Below the pieces are notes generated by a model. The model worked only from the letters and a program-made list of their open reading frames with translations. It was not told the origin of the DNA and searched no databases. From the NCBI GenBank assembly GCA_028278025.1, contig JANQFE010000107.1:1-56017 (forward strand): a DNA stretch of 56,017 bases. The letters run 5' to 3'. Both the position numbers and the translations under genes were made by a program. Of this stretch, positions 27,933 to 36,190 are shown piece by piece. Positions within the stretch are counted from its first letter, which is position 1. Each line of letters starts with the position of its first letter. The stretch is from Thermodesulfobacteriota bacterium. GTDB taxonomy: Bacteria > Desulfobacterota > WTBG01 > CAIYCZ01 > CAIRTM01.

Positions 27933-30860
27933 TTGTTTGTTTCAGTTATTAAAAAGATTTTTGGAACAGAAAACGAGCGGGAGCTAAAAAAACTTCAGCC
28001 CCTTGCCAGCCATATCAATGGACTTGAAAAGGATATAGCCTCCAAAACAGATGACCAGCTTAAAGCTATGACAGCTGATTTTCGAAACCGCATAGATAAT
28101 GGCGCCGGACTTGATGACGTACTGCCGGAAGCCTTTGCCTGTGTCAGGGAAGTTGCTAAAAGGGTACTCAATATGCGCCATTTTGATGTACAGCTTGTCG
28201 GAGGCATAGCGCTTCATCAAGGCAAAATTGCAGAAATGGCAACCGGTGAAGGCAAGACCCTTGTAGCCACACTGCCTGCATATCTTAACGGGCTAACCGG
28301 ACGAGGTGTTCATATTATTACTGTTAATGATTATCTGGCTAAAAGGGACCGCGACTGGATGGGGAAGATATATGAATTTCTGGGTTTAACTGTTGACGTT
28401 ATCCACCACGACATCACCCCGGAGCAGCGAAAAAAAGCATATTCGGCTGATATTACCTATGGCACTAATACCGAATTTGGCTTTGACTATCTCAGGGATA
28501 ACATGTCCATTGATGCCCAGACACAAGTACAGAAAGCCCATGCCTATGCAATAGTTGACGAGGTTGACAGTATCCTTATAGATGAAGCACGAACACCTCT
28601 GATAATATCAGGACCGGTTGAGCGCACCGGGCGTAATTACTTTACCGACTTTAAAGGACAGGTCGAACGGCTCATGCGCAGTCAGAATCACTTGGTGAGC
28701 CAGCTCTTAAAAGATGCCGAAAAATTGCTTGAAGAAGACAAAGAATATGAAGCAGGCATAAAGCTGCTCCAGGCAAAACGGGCTGCTCCGAAAAACAAGA
28801 AGTTTCTGAAAATAGTAAAAGACGGATCTCTCAAGAAACAAATTGATCAGATTGAGTTGGACTATTTACGGGATAAACGTCTGCCGGAGCTTGATGCAGA
28901 CCTGTTTTTCAGCATCGAAGAACGATCAAACACCATTGACCTGAGTGACAAGGGCCGTCAGGCGCTTTCGCCCAATGACCCTAACTTCTTTATCCTGCCG
29001 GATTTGAGTATGTCAGATGACTATGCAGGGCTTTCAGAAGAAGAACGGCTGAAAAAACAGCTAAAACTGGAAAGGGAATTTTCAGAAAAAAGCGAGAAAC
29101 TGCAGAACGTTTCCCAGCTGCTGAAGGCCTATTCGCTCTTTGAAAAAGATGTCAACTATGTAGTCAATGACGGCAAGGTAATGATTGTCGATGAGTTTAC
29201 CGGGCGCCTGCTGCCGGGACGTCGCTACAGCGATGGCCTGCACCAGGCAATTGAAGCTAAAGAAGGCGTCCGTATAGAAGGTGAGACCCAGACCCTTGCT
29301 GCAATTACCATTCAGAACTATTTTCGCATGTATGAAAAATTAGCCGGTATGACCGGTACTGCTGAGACTGAGGCGCCGGAATTCTTAAAAATCTATAAAC
29401 TTAAAGTGCTGGTTATCCCCACAAATAAACCCGTCAGAAGAATAGATTATCCCGATGTAGTGTACAAAACAAAAAAAGAAAAATACCGGGCGGCCATAAA
29501 TGAAATAGAAAAGATGAACGCTATGGGCCGTCCCGTGCTGGTAGGTACGGTTTCGGTTGAAACGTCTGAGCTGTTAAGCCGTATGATCCCTAAAAAAATA
29601 AAACATTCCGTGTTGAATGCAAAACGCCATAAAGAAGAGGCCGAAATAGTAGCCAACGCCGGCCAGGCAGGCGCTGTAACCATTGCAACCAACATGGCAG
29701 GTCGCGGAACTGATATTAAGCTCGGACCCGGCGTAGTAAAATGCACGCAGTGCTGTTTAGACTGCGAAACAGAAAAAACCGAAGGATGTTCATGTTGTCC
29801 TGATAGCAACAAAAAGGGTGTCAAAAAAACCGACTGTCATAAGGATATTCCCTGCGGACTGCACATTGTAGGCACTGAGCGGCATGAGTCCCGCCGTATT
29901 GATCGTCAGCTCAGGGGCCGTTCTGCCCGCCAGGGTGATCCCGGCTCCTCACGCTTTTTCCTCTCCCTCGAGGACGACCTGCTGAGAATCTTTGGCGCCG
30001 AGCGTATATCAAATATCATGGATAAGTTTGGTATGGAGGAGGGTGAACCGATTGAGCACAAACTTATCACCAGGGCTATAGAAAATGCCCAGACACGGGT
30101 TGAAAGCCACAACTTTGATATTCGAAAACATCTCCTTGAGTATGATGATGTCATGAACAAGCAGCGTGAAATTATTTATGAGCTGCGCAACAAAGCCCTG
30201 CATGAAGAAACAATCGAAGACCTTGTCCAGGAATACGCTCAACAGCTTGTTGGCGATCTCGTATATAATTATTTCGCTGATGAAATCCCCCCTGAGGAGA
30301 TTGATGTAAAAGGATTCAAGGAAGCCATTTTCAGGCAGTTCTCAACCCCCCTGTGGTTCTCTCCGGAAGAACTGCTGCAGCATAAGACTGAAGATCTGGA
30401 ACAGGTCATATATGATGAAGTCCTCAAAACCTACAAACACAAGGAGGAGCAGTTTGGCCCTGAAACGCTCCATCAGCTTGAAAAATGGGTCTATCTGCGC
30501 GTGCTTGACGAGCTGTGGAAAGACCACCTGCTTGACATGGATCACCTGAGAGAGGGTATCGGCCTGCGGGGATACGCCCAGCAGGACCCCCTGCGAGAAT
30601 ACCAGAAAGAGGCCTACGCTCTTTTTACGAACATGATTGAGCGAACAAAACATGACTTTATCGAAAAATTGTTTATGGTACAGCTGGTACCCAAGGAGGA
30701 AATGCAGGAGGGACCCAAACAGCCCCAGCAGTTTACCTTAAGCCGGGGCGAAGCACAACAGGAGAAAAAAACCGTTGTACGCAAAGAAAAGAAGGTCGGC
30801 AGAAACGAACCCTGCCCCTGCGGCAGCGGCAAGAAATATAAAAAATGCTGCGGCGCTTAA
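27933..30860 (+). CDS. secA: Preprotein translocase ATPase SecA
   Basis: SecA drives protein export through SecYEG. The 975-residue protein (E. coli 901) has Walker A GEGKT (105-109), VDEVDSILIDEARTPLIISGP, an enlarged preprotein cross-linking domain with a PKNKKFLK motif, and DEFTGRLLPGRRYSDGLHQAIEAKEGV. NMAGRGTDI and DRQLRGRSARQGDPGSSRFFLSLED follow. A zinc-binding CPCGSGKKYKKCC tail is intact and binds SecB or ribosomes in other bacteria. An extra insertion at about 602-646 carries nine Cys residues (CTQCCLDC, CSCC and others) between GTDIK and GLHIVGTE. The start is TTG with AGGAG upstream; no nearby ATG fits. Confidence 0.97.
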   Translation: MFVSVIKKIFGTENERELKKLQPLASHINGLEKDIASKTDDQLKAMTADFRNRIDNGAGLDDVLPEAFACVREVAKRVLNMRHFDVQLVGGIALHQGKIAEMATGEGKTLVATLPAYLNGLTGRGVHIITVNDYLAKRDRDWMGKIYEFLGLTVDVIHHDITPEQRKKAYSADITYGTNTEFGFDYLRDNMSIDAQTQVQKAHAYAIVDEVDSILIDEARTPLIISGPVERTGRNYFTDFKGQVERLMRSQNHLVSQLLKDAEKLLEEDKEYEAGIKLLQAKRAAPKNKKFLKIVKDGSLKKQIDQIELDYLRDKRLPELDADLFFSIEERSNTIDLSDKGRQALSPNDPNFFILPDLSMSDDYAGLSEEERLKKQLKLEREFSEKSEKLQNVSQLLKAYSLFEKDVNYVVNDGKVMIVDEFTGRLLPGRRYSDGLHQAIEAKEGVRIEGETQTLAAITIQNYFRMYEKLAGMTGTAETEAPEFLKIYKLKVLVIPTNKPVRRIDYPDVVYKTKKEKYRAAINEIEKMNAMGRPVLVGTVSVETSELLSRMIPKKIKHSVLNAKRHKEEAEIVANAGQAGAVTIATNMAGRGTDIKLGPGVVKCTQCCLDCETEKTEGCSCCPDSNKKGVKKTDCHKDIPCGLHIVGTERHESRRIDRQLRGRSARQGDPGSSRFFLSLEDDLLRIFGAERISNIMDKFGMEEGEPIEHKLITRAIENAQTRVESHNFDIRKHLLEYDDVMNKQREIIYELRNKALHEETIEDLVQEYAQQLVGDLVYNYFADEIPPEEIDVKGFKEAIFRQFSTPLWFSPEELLQHKTEDLEQVIYDEVLKTYKHKEEQFGPETLHQLEKWVYLRVLDELWKDHLLDMDHLREGIGLRGYAQQDPLREYQKEAYALFTNMIERTKHDFIEKLFMVQLVPKEEMQEGPKQPQQFTLSRGEAQQEKKTVVRKEKKVGRNEPCPCGSGKKYKKCCGA

Positions 30861-30903
30861 CAGGTAAAAATACTTAACACCAAATACTAAATACTAACAT
30901 CAT

Positions 30904-32103
30904 ATGAAATCATTCCCAATCAAAGAAGGCGTTCCCGGTTTTTTGTTCTCCGGGGTTGCCTGCGGGCTTAAAAAAGACAACCAGAAGGATTTGGGCTTAA
31001 TTGTCAGCACCAATCCCTGTAGCGCCGCTGGTGTCTTTACAAAAAACAGGGTTCAGGCTGCACCGGTTGTGCTGTGTAAAAAAAGACTGCAAAAAGGCCG
31101 GGTCCAGGCAGTATTGGTAAACAGCGGTAATGCTAATGCCTTTATTGGTAAACCGGGGATTGACAATGCTGTGGTTACCTGTGATGAACTTTCTTCTTAT
31201 CTGGGTGTAAATAAAAATCTTGTCGCCCCCTGTTCGACCGGGGTAATCGGCGTTCCGCTTGCAACTGAAAAAATCATTGGGGCTTTTCCCGAGCTTGTCA
31301 AAAAGGCATCTTCCGGCGGCATACCTGCCTTTGCCGAAGCAATCATGACTACTGATTCTTTTCCCAAAACGACAGCGCTTAAAAGTACCGTTAACGGCGA
31401 AACAATCAAGATATGCGGCATTGCCAAGGGCGCCGGCATGATCATGCCCGATATGGCTACCATGCTGTGCTTTATTGTTACCAATGCTGCGATTGAGAAA
31501 CCCCTGCTCAAGCAACTGCTGCTGCAGCACACAGATGAAACCTTTAACCGGATAACTGTTGACGGTGAAATGAGCACCAATGATACGGTTTTGCTGCTTA
31601 CAAACGGTCATGCAAAAAATACCATCACCGGTAAAAGCTCAAAGGCCTATAAAGCCTTCTCCGCCATGCTGCATGACGTGATGAAAAAACTTGCCCTGAT
31701 GATTGTCAAAGACGGTGAAGGGGCTACCAAGCTGATAACAATCAGGATAGTCAATGCAAAAACCGAAAGCGATGCTAAAAAGGCTGCCCGCAAGGTAGCA
31801 AACTCCCTGCTGGTTAAGACTGCGTTTTTCGGCGAGGATTTCAACTGGGGTCGCATCATGGGCGCTCTGGGCAGTTCTGGTGCAGCAATGAACCCCGAAA
31901 AGGTAACTATTTATTTTAATAACATCATTGGAGTAAAAAACGGCCAGGGTATTGGAAAAAACCTGGCCCGGCTGCAAAACACGGTTAAGCAAGACACTAT
32001 AAATGTACGGATTGATCTACACAATGGCAGCAAAGAGTATGAAATTCATACCTGCGATCTGAGCTATGAGTATGTAAAAATCAACGCTGAATATACAACC
32101 TGA
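30904..32103 (+). CDS. argJ: Bifunctional ornithine acetyltransferase/N-acetylglutamate synthase
   Basis: ArgJ moves the acetyl group from N-acetylornithine to glutamate, and in many bacteria also makes N-acetylglutamate from acetyl-CoA, in arginine synthesis. The 399-residue precursor cleaves itself at the Ala-Thr of the motif KGAGMIMPDMATML (about residues 177-190), giving alpha and beta chains. GVACGLKKDNQKDLGLIVS, VNSGNANAF, CSTGVIGVPL, RITVDGEMSTNDTVLLL, DGEGATKLI and FGEDFNWGRIMGALGSS are present. It starts 43 bp after secA, within a degenerate repeat (CTTAACACC then AAATACTAAATACTAAC). It is likely co-transcribed with secA. Confidence 0.96.
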   Translation: MKSFPIKEGVPGFLFSGVACGLKKDNQKDLGLIVSTNPCSAAGVFTKNRVQAAPVVLCKKRLQKGRVQAVLVNSGNANAFIGKPGIDNAVVTCDELSSYLGVNKNLVAPCSTGVIGVPLATEKIIGAFPELVKKASSGGIPAFAEAIMTTDSFPKTTALKSTVNGETIKICGIAKGAGMIMPDMATMLCFIVTNAAIEKPLLKQLLLQHTDETFNRITVDGEMSTNDTVLLLTNGHAKNTITGKSSKAYKAFSAMLHDVMKKLALMIVKDGEGATKLITIRIVNAKTESDAKKAARKVANSLLVKTAFFGEDFNWGRIMGALGSSGAAMNPEKVTIYFNNIIGVKNGQGIGKNLARLQNTVKQDTINVRIDLHNGSKEYEIHTCDLSYEYVKINAEYTT

Positions 32104-32205
32104 AAATCCCTCAGTTCCTCCTTCTGCAGAACCTATTAACCGAAATATTACGGCAACTACGGTACGAAGGGGTATTAGATAAAAATTACAAGTGAGCCGC
32201 GGGGA

Positions 32206-33462
32206 CTACCTTTTTTTAACTTCATGCGGGATAACAAAAAAGAATTTGCTGCCCTTTCTGCCGTCACTTGCAATATCTATCCTGCCGCCGTGGGCATCAA
32301 CAGCCATCTTGCAGAAGGCCAGCCCTAAACCGGCAGTATACACCCGCCCATCGGGCCTGGTGTTCAGTTGTGAATATTTGTCAAAAATAATTTTCTGTGA
32401 CTGTTCCGGAATACCGGGACCGTTATCTTTTATAAAAAATTCTATCCTGTTAGGAGCTGCAGGTGTAAAACCAACCGTGATAGTCTCTCCGCGTGGTGAA
32501 AATTGTATGGCATTGGTCAGAAGGTTTTGCAGTACCCTGATAAGTAGTGAACGGTCTCCCTGAACCGTTTTTTGACCGGTGTGGGCAAACTCCTCAACAA
32601 ATTTCAAACCTTTTGATTTAACTGATACCAGCAGTCTGGCAAGTGCTTCCTTGACAAGATCCTCCGGCAGGATCTCTTCATAAATAAGCGCCAACTTGCC
32701 TTCTTCAAGACGCGAAATATCCAAAAGATTGGAGATCATATTATACAGAGTATTACAGCCTGACTGAGCCGTTTCTACAAACTCCATGTTTTCAGCTTCA
32801 ACCTTATAGGAAAGAAGATCAAGATTTGCCACTATATCGGAAATAGGGGCCTTAAGGTCATGTATAAGCATATTAAAAAGCTCCGTGCGCAGTTTCTCCA
32901 GTTTCTTAAGTTCAAGATTCTTTCTTTGAAGGACTTTTTGTTTCTTTTTCAGCGATTCTGCAAGCCGGTTGTTTTCCAGGGTAATAATTATTTGTCCCAT
33001 AATATGCAGCAGGACTTCACGTTCTTCTTGCTGGAAGGTATCCGTGCCGATCTTCTCAGTGACACTTACAATACCGACTACCTGATCTTTAGCAATTATT
33101 GGCGCCAGGAAAAATGCGTCACCCCTATAATGTTTAAACCGTCCGATAGGCAAGTCACACTTAGAGGCGCTGTCGACATAGAGCGGCTTTCGATTTTTAA
33201 CTACCCACGATGAGGGAGACTCAACCTCAAGATTCTGTTTTGTACCGACAATTCCGGAAATTGTTGAGGCAACCACCTCTAAGGTCTTTTTGTTCTTGAG
33301 CAGCATAATCGAACCCTTTTTAACCTGCAAGCAATCAATGATCTCAATAAGGATTCTATGCAGCCGTGCTTCAAATTCCAGCCTCTTATCATTGGAAATC
33401 TCTGTTATGGCGGTTACCGCATCCAGAATGGTCTTGCCCGATGTCATGGACGGTCCTTTCAT
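32206..33462 (-). CDS. Soluble GAF-domain sensor histidine kinase
   Basis: The 418-residue kinase has no membrane segment. A GAF domain (about 20-165) with WVVKNRKPLYVD and FFLAPIIAKDQVVGIVSVTE is followed by a coiled coil (165-195). The phosphoacceptor is His201 in HDLKAPISD. The catalytic domain has the N box LQNLLTNAIQFSPRGE, G1 DNGPGIP, and G2 GLGLAFCKMAVDAHGG. The signal is probably a cytosolic small molecule or redox cue bound by GAF. Its ATG overlaps the stop of the response regulator gene by 4 bp, so they are one coupled two-component pair. Confidence 0.9.
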   Translation of the reverse strand: MKGPSMTSGKTILDAVTAITEISNDKRLEFEARLHRILIEIIDCLQVKKGSIMLLKNKKTLEVVASTISGIVGTKQNLEVESPSSWVVKNRKPLYVDSASKCDLPIGRFKHYRGDAFFLAPIIAKDQVVGIVSVTEKIGTDTFQQEEREVLLHIMGQIIITLENNRLAESLKKKQKVLQRKNLELKKLEKLRTELFNMLIHDLKAPISDIVANLDLLSYKVEAENMEFVETAQSGCNTLYNMISNLLDISRLEEGKLALIYEEILPEDLVKEALARLLVSVKSKGLKFVEEFAHTGQKTVQGDRSLLIRVLQNLLTNAIQFSPRGETITVGFTPAAPNRIEFFIKDNGPGIPEQSQKIIFDKYSQLNTRPDGRVYTAGLGLAFCKMAVDAHGGRIDIASDGRKGSKFFFVIPHEVKKR

Positions 33463-34613
33463 TCAATACACTCACGTAAAAGTTTTTGTGCTTGTATATG
33501 TTGAGGATCAAGTTTTAATATGTCTTTTAACGGCTTTTCTGCCCGGAGTAACATCTCCTGATCAATATAAATCTGTGCAAGCTGCAGTTTGATATGGATA
33601 TTTGCAGGATCAAGGCGTTCGGCATTTAAAAATTGCGTAACGGCCTCGTCCTTATTGCCGAGCTCATCACATATGACTCCAAGCTTAAACAGCAGGTCTG
33701 CCCTATTCGGCATCTGGTTTATAATATCTTTTAAAAGCTTATAAGCATATTTATTTGCACCGTGTGCAATGCAAAGGTCGACTATTTCTTCCTTAAGTTC
33801 GAGAGGATCATGTGATAACCTGAAAACCTTATTAAATACCGAGATTGCCTTTTCACTCATGCCTTGCTGAATAAGGATTTTACCCAGGTTAAGCCCCCTT
33901 TCAATATTGCGGGGGCTGATAGCAACGGCTTTATCAAAATATTTTAATGCATTAGTAATGTTGTCCTTCTTGAGATACAAATCACCAAGGCTGTGAAAAG
34001 CAACAACATCCACGGGATTCATCTTCGCAGCTTTGAGAAGACATTTTTCGGCTTCTTCTAAATTGCCTTTTTGTAATAAATAATTTCCTGCCTCGCGCAA
34101 TGGCCGCGAAGACTTAGGGTTTGCTTTTATTGCCAGGTCGGCCTCTTTAATGGCTGTGTCAAGATCTCCTTCTTCTGCATATTTGCGTGCTCTTTTGAGA
34201 TGAAAAGACATCGGTGAGGGGTTATTAGCTTTCTCGATAACAGGTGGAATTTTCTCCTCGATAAGTTTTACCGTAATAGGTTTAAGAATATAGGCATCTA
34301 TTTCTGACTCGGCCGCAGTTGTAATGAATTCTTTTTCAGCATGAGCAGTTATCATGATAACCGGCATATCCCGCAAATCCTCATCCTGTCTGATTCTTTT
34401 CAGCACTTCAAGACCTGTCATTACGGGCATGTTTTTATCCAGTATAGTTAAATCAACGCCGCCCGCTCTTAAAATCTTTAAGGCCTCTTCCCCGTTGCTT
34501 GCGTATAAAAACTTTTTACCGTAACCGTGGAGCTTCATAATACTGCGGATTGAATTGTACATGTTCTCCATGTCGTCTGCTATCAAAACAGTCATTTCTT
34601 TTATATTAATCAT
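33459..34613 (-). CDS. Response regulator with C-terminal TPR repeats
   Basis: The receiver domain (8-128) has the acidic pair Asp13-Asp14, the phosphorylation site Asp59 in TILDKNMPVM, Thr89 and Lys111 in ILKP. The remaining 250 residues are about six TPR units, such as AFHSLGDLYLKKDNITNALKYFDKAVAISP. There is no DNA-binding output, so the protein probably works by protein contact when phosphorylated. It is coupled to the GAF kinase gene by overlap, with the regulator first. Either Met1 or Met7 could start the protein; Met1 has a purine-rich GGGAGAAAGAG upstream. Confidence 0.88.
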   Translation of the reverse strand: MINIKEMTVLIADDMENMYNSIRSIMKLHGYGKKFLYASNGEEALKILRAGGVDLTILDKNMPVMTGLEVLKRIRQDEDLRDMPVIMITAHAEKEFITTAAESEIDAYILKPITVKLIEEKIPPVIEKANNPSPMSFHLKRARKYAEEGDLDTAIKEADLAIKANPKSSRPLREAGNYLLQKGNLEEAEKCLLKAAKMNPVDVVAFHSLGDLYLKKDNITNALKYFDKAVAISPRNIERGLNLGKILIQQGMSEKAISVFNKVFRLSHDPLELKEEIVDLCIAHGANKYAYKLLKDIINQMPNRADLLFKLGVICDELGNKDEAVTQFLNAERLDPANIHIKLQLAQIYIDQEMLLRAEKPLKDILKLDPQHIQAQKLLRECIE

Positions 34614-34779
34614 CTACTCTTTCTCCCTGAGTATTTATGGCAGCACCGCGCAGAGAGCCCCATAATGATAGTCTATTCTACAAAGAATGTACGTTTATAC
34701 TGTATGATTACCGGCATAGTATAAAATTCTTATCGAACTGAATAATGTGATACATTAATATTAATATGGATTGTCGTGC

Positions 34780-34808
34780 TTGACATGTATAGTGTATCTG
34801 TTTATAAT
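34780..34808 (+). promoter_or_regulatory. Perfect-consensus sigma-70 promoter
   Basis: TTGACA (34780-34785), a 17-bp spacer, and TATAAT (34803-34808) match the consensus at every position. Transcription would begin near 34815 and read into the small membrane protein gene at 34856. This is the strongest promoter seen in the window. Confidence 0.85.
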
Positions 34809-34855
34809 TCCTCAAGAATCATAAAACTATCTCAACAAATATACTGGCGGCTGTC

Positions 34856-35041
34856 GTGAATGTAAAAAATAAAATTATTGATTTTGTCATCTTTTTTTTA
34901 GGTGGCGGTATTGTATACACTGTTTTTCTGCTCTTCTTTACCAAAATCGTAGATCAACGTTCTCCCGTCATACAGGAATTTATCCCGCTCACACCTTTGT
35001 TTTTGATTTGCATATTTCTAATCTATAGTAACAAAGATTAA
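34856..35041 (+). CDS. Small two-helix membrane protein
   Basis: The 61-residue frame starts at GTG and encodes two hydrophobic segments: residues about 8-30 (FVIFFLGGGIVYTVFLLFF) and 43-58 (LTPLFLICIFLIY). A charged loop lies between them. I do not recognise it. The ribosome binding site is weak, but a perfect sigma-70 promoter lies 48 bp upstream, which supports a real short transcript. It could instead be a small RNA. Nothing else lies between it and the convergent 80-residue gene. Confidence 0.5.
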   Translation: MNVKNKIIDFVIFFLGGGIVYTVFLLFFTKIVDQRSPVIQEFIPLTPLFLICIFLIYSNKD

Positions 35042-35140
35042 ATCAATAAACCTCTTTCCCTGCTTCTCACACCTCATTTTCCGTTACTGAACGGCTCAAC
35101 AGCTTACCAGCACTTTTCACAGTTTATAATTCCCTGTTCA

Positions 35141-35383
35141 CTATTTAATCATTACTGCCCATGCATTAAACAAGTTATTATACCTGAGAATATATTCCCT
35201 ATCGTCATCTGCACGTACCTTAAAATAGTCCATAACAGGTTCGTGAGCGCCTAAGCTGCCTTCATACCATCTGTCGACTATAGTTATGACTTTATACTCT
35301 CTGTCACGCAATTTGAAAGCAATTGGCCGCTCATTCACCTTATAACCGGAATAGACTTGGACATCAATATTTTCAAATTCCAT
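35141..35383 (-). CDS. Small conserved hypothetical protein
   Basis: The 80-residue protein has mostly beta-strand pattern: VYSGYKVNERPIAFKLRDREYKVITIVDRWYEGS, then DYFKVRADDDREYILRYNNLFNAWAVM. This pattern matches small uncharacterised proteins known from several bacterial groups (from memory; no domain name is certain). No signal or membrane segment is seen. It is a single-gene unit convergent with the small membrane protein. Function unknown. Confidence 0.7.
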   Translation of the reverse strand: MEFENIDVQVYSGYKVNERPIAFKLRDREYKVITIVDRWYEGSLGAHEPVMDYFKVRADDDREYILRYNNLFNAWAVMIK

Positions 35384-35550
35384 AATTTTTTAAGCCCTCA
35401 CCTTGTGGCGTGCTGGCATGATTATGTGTTTCTGTTTGCCTGTTACACGCGAAAAGTATATGCTTATATATAAAACAAAAAATACAGTGACTACCCTCAG
35501 ATAAAAACAGAAGATATGAATCAGTGAGAACTCCGAGGAGCGATTATATT

Positions 35551-36102
35551 ATGAAGCCAAAAGAATGGGAAGAGAAATATCAATCGCAAACATCCGGATC
35601 AATACCGGATGCAGCCGAGCTTTTGCAAACACATGTCCACTTTATTGCCGGAGGCAGAGCACTGGATATTGCCATGGGTACAGGACAAAATGCTGTTTTC
35701 CTGGCCCGGCACGGCTGTGACGTTACCGGGGTAGAGCGTTCTTCTACAGCAGTTTCACGTGCACAGCGTCATGCAAAAAACTGTGGCGTCTCAATCAATG
35801 CAGTTGAGACAGACATAATGGCTTATGATCTGCCTCAAAACTGTTTTGATATAATAATAAATTTCTATTTTCTTGAGAGAAGTTTGATACCTAAAATCAA
35901 AAATAGTCTTAAAAAAAACGGGATTCTTTTTTTTGAAACATATACAATGGAGCAACAAAAATTTGGCAGACCGAACAATCCGGATTATCTGCTTAAACCC
36001 AATGAGATTCTCACATCATTCCTGGATTTTTTTATTATTCTTTATCATGAGCGCATAGAACGTTCAAAGGCTATTGCAAGTCTTGTAGCGCAAAAATTGT
36101 GA
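35551..36102 (+). CDS. Class I SAM-dependent methyltransferase, TehB-like
   Basis: The 183-residue protein has SAM motif I ALDIAMGTGQNAVFLARHG with motif II GVERSS. The acidic post-motif (ETDIMAY) precedes the motif IV-like FDIIINFYFLERSLIPKI and LKKNGILFFETYT. The small size and ETYTMEQQKFGRP... tail resemble TehB/tellurite-resistance-type methyltransferases. I start at the ATG at 35551 behind GAGGAG; a GTG at 35524 would add nine residues. The substrate is not known. Confidence 0.82.
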   Translation: MKPKEWEEKYQSQTSGSIPDAAELLQTHVHFIAGGRALDIAMGTGQNAVFLARHGCDVTGVERSSTAVSRAQRHAKNCGVSINAVETDIMAYDLPQNCFDIIINFYFLERSLIPKIKNSLKKNGILFFETYTMEQQKFGRPNNPDYLLKPNEILTSFLDFFIILYHERIERSKAIASLVAQKL

Positions 36103-36190
36103 GCAGTGAACAGGAAACCGTGAATTGTGAACAGTACATGCATTTTACGTTTTACGCTTCACCTCTTTCGTCTCACGCTTCACATCCGAC
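36103..36190. repeat. Degenerate repeat reaching into the end of pepA
   Basis: The 3' gap reads GTGAGCAGTGAACAGG, CCGTGAATTGTGAACAG, then CATTTTACGTTTTACGC and TTCACCTCTTTCGTCTCACG. These are irregular copies of short GTGAAC and TTTACG/TTCACG words, like the degenerate repeats elsewhere in the window. Its right part is read through by pepA in the opposite direction. Confidence 0.55.
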
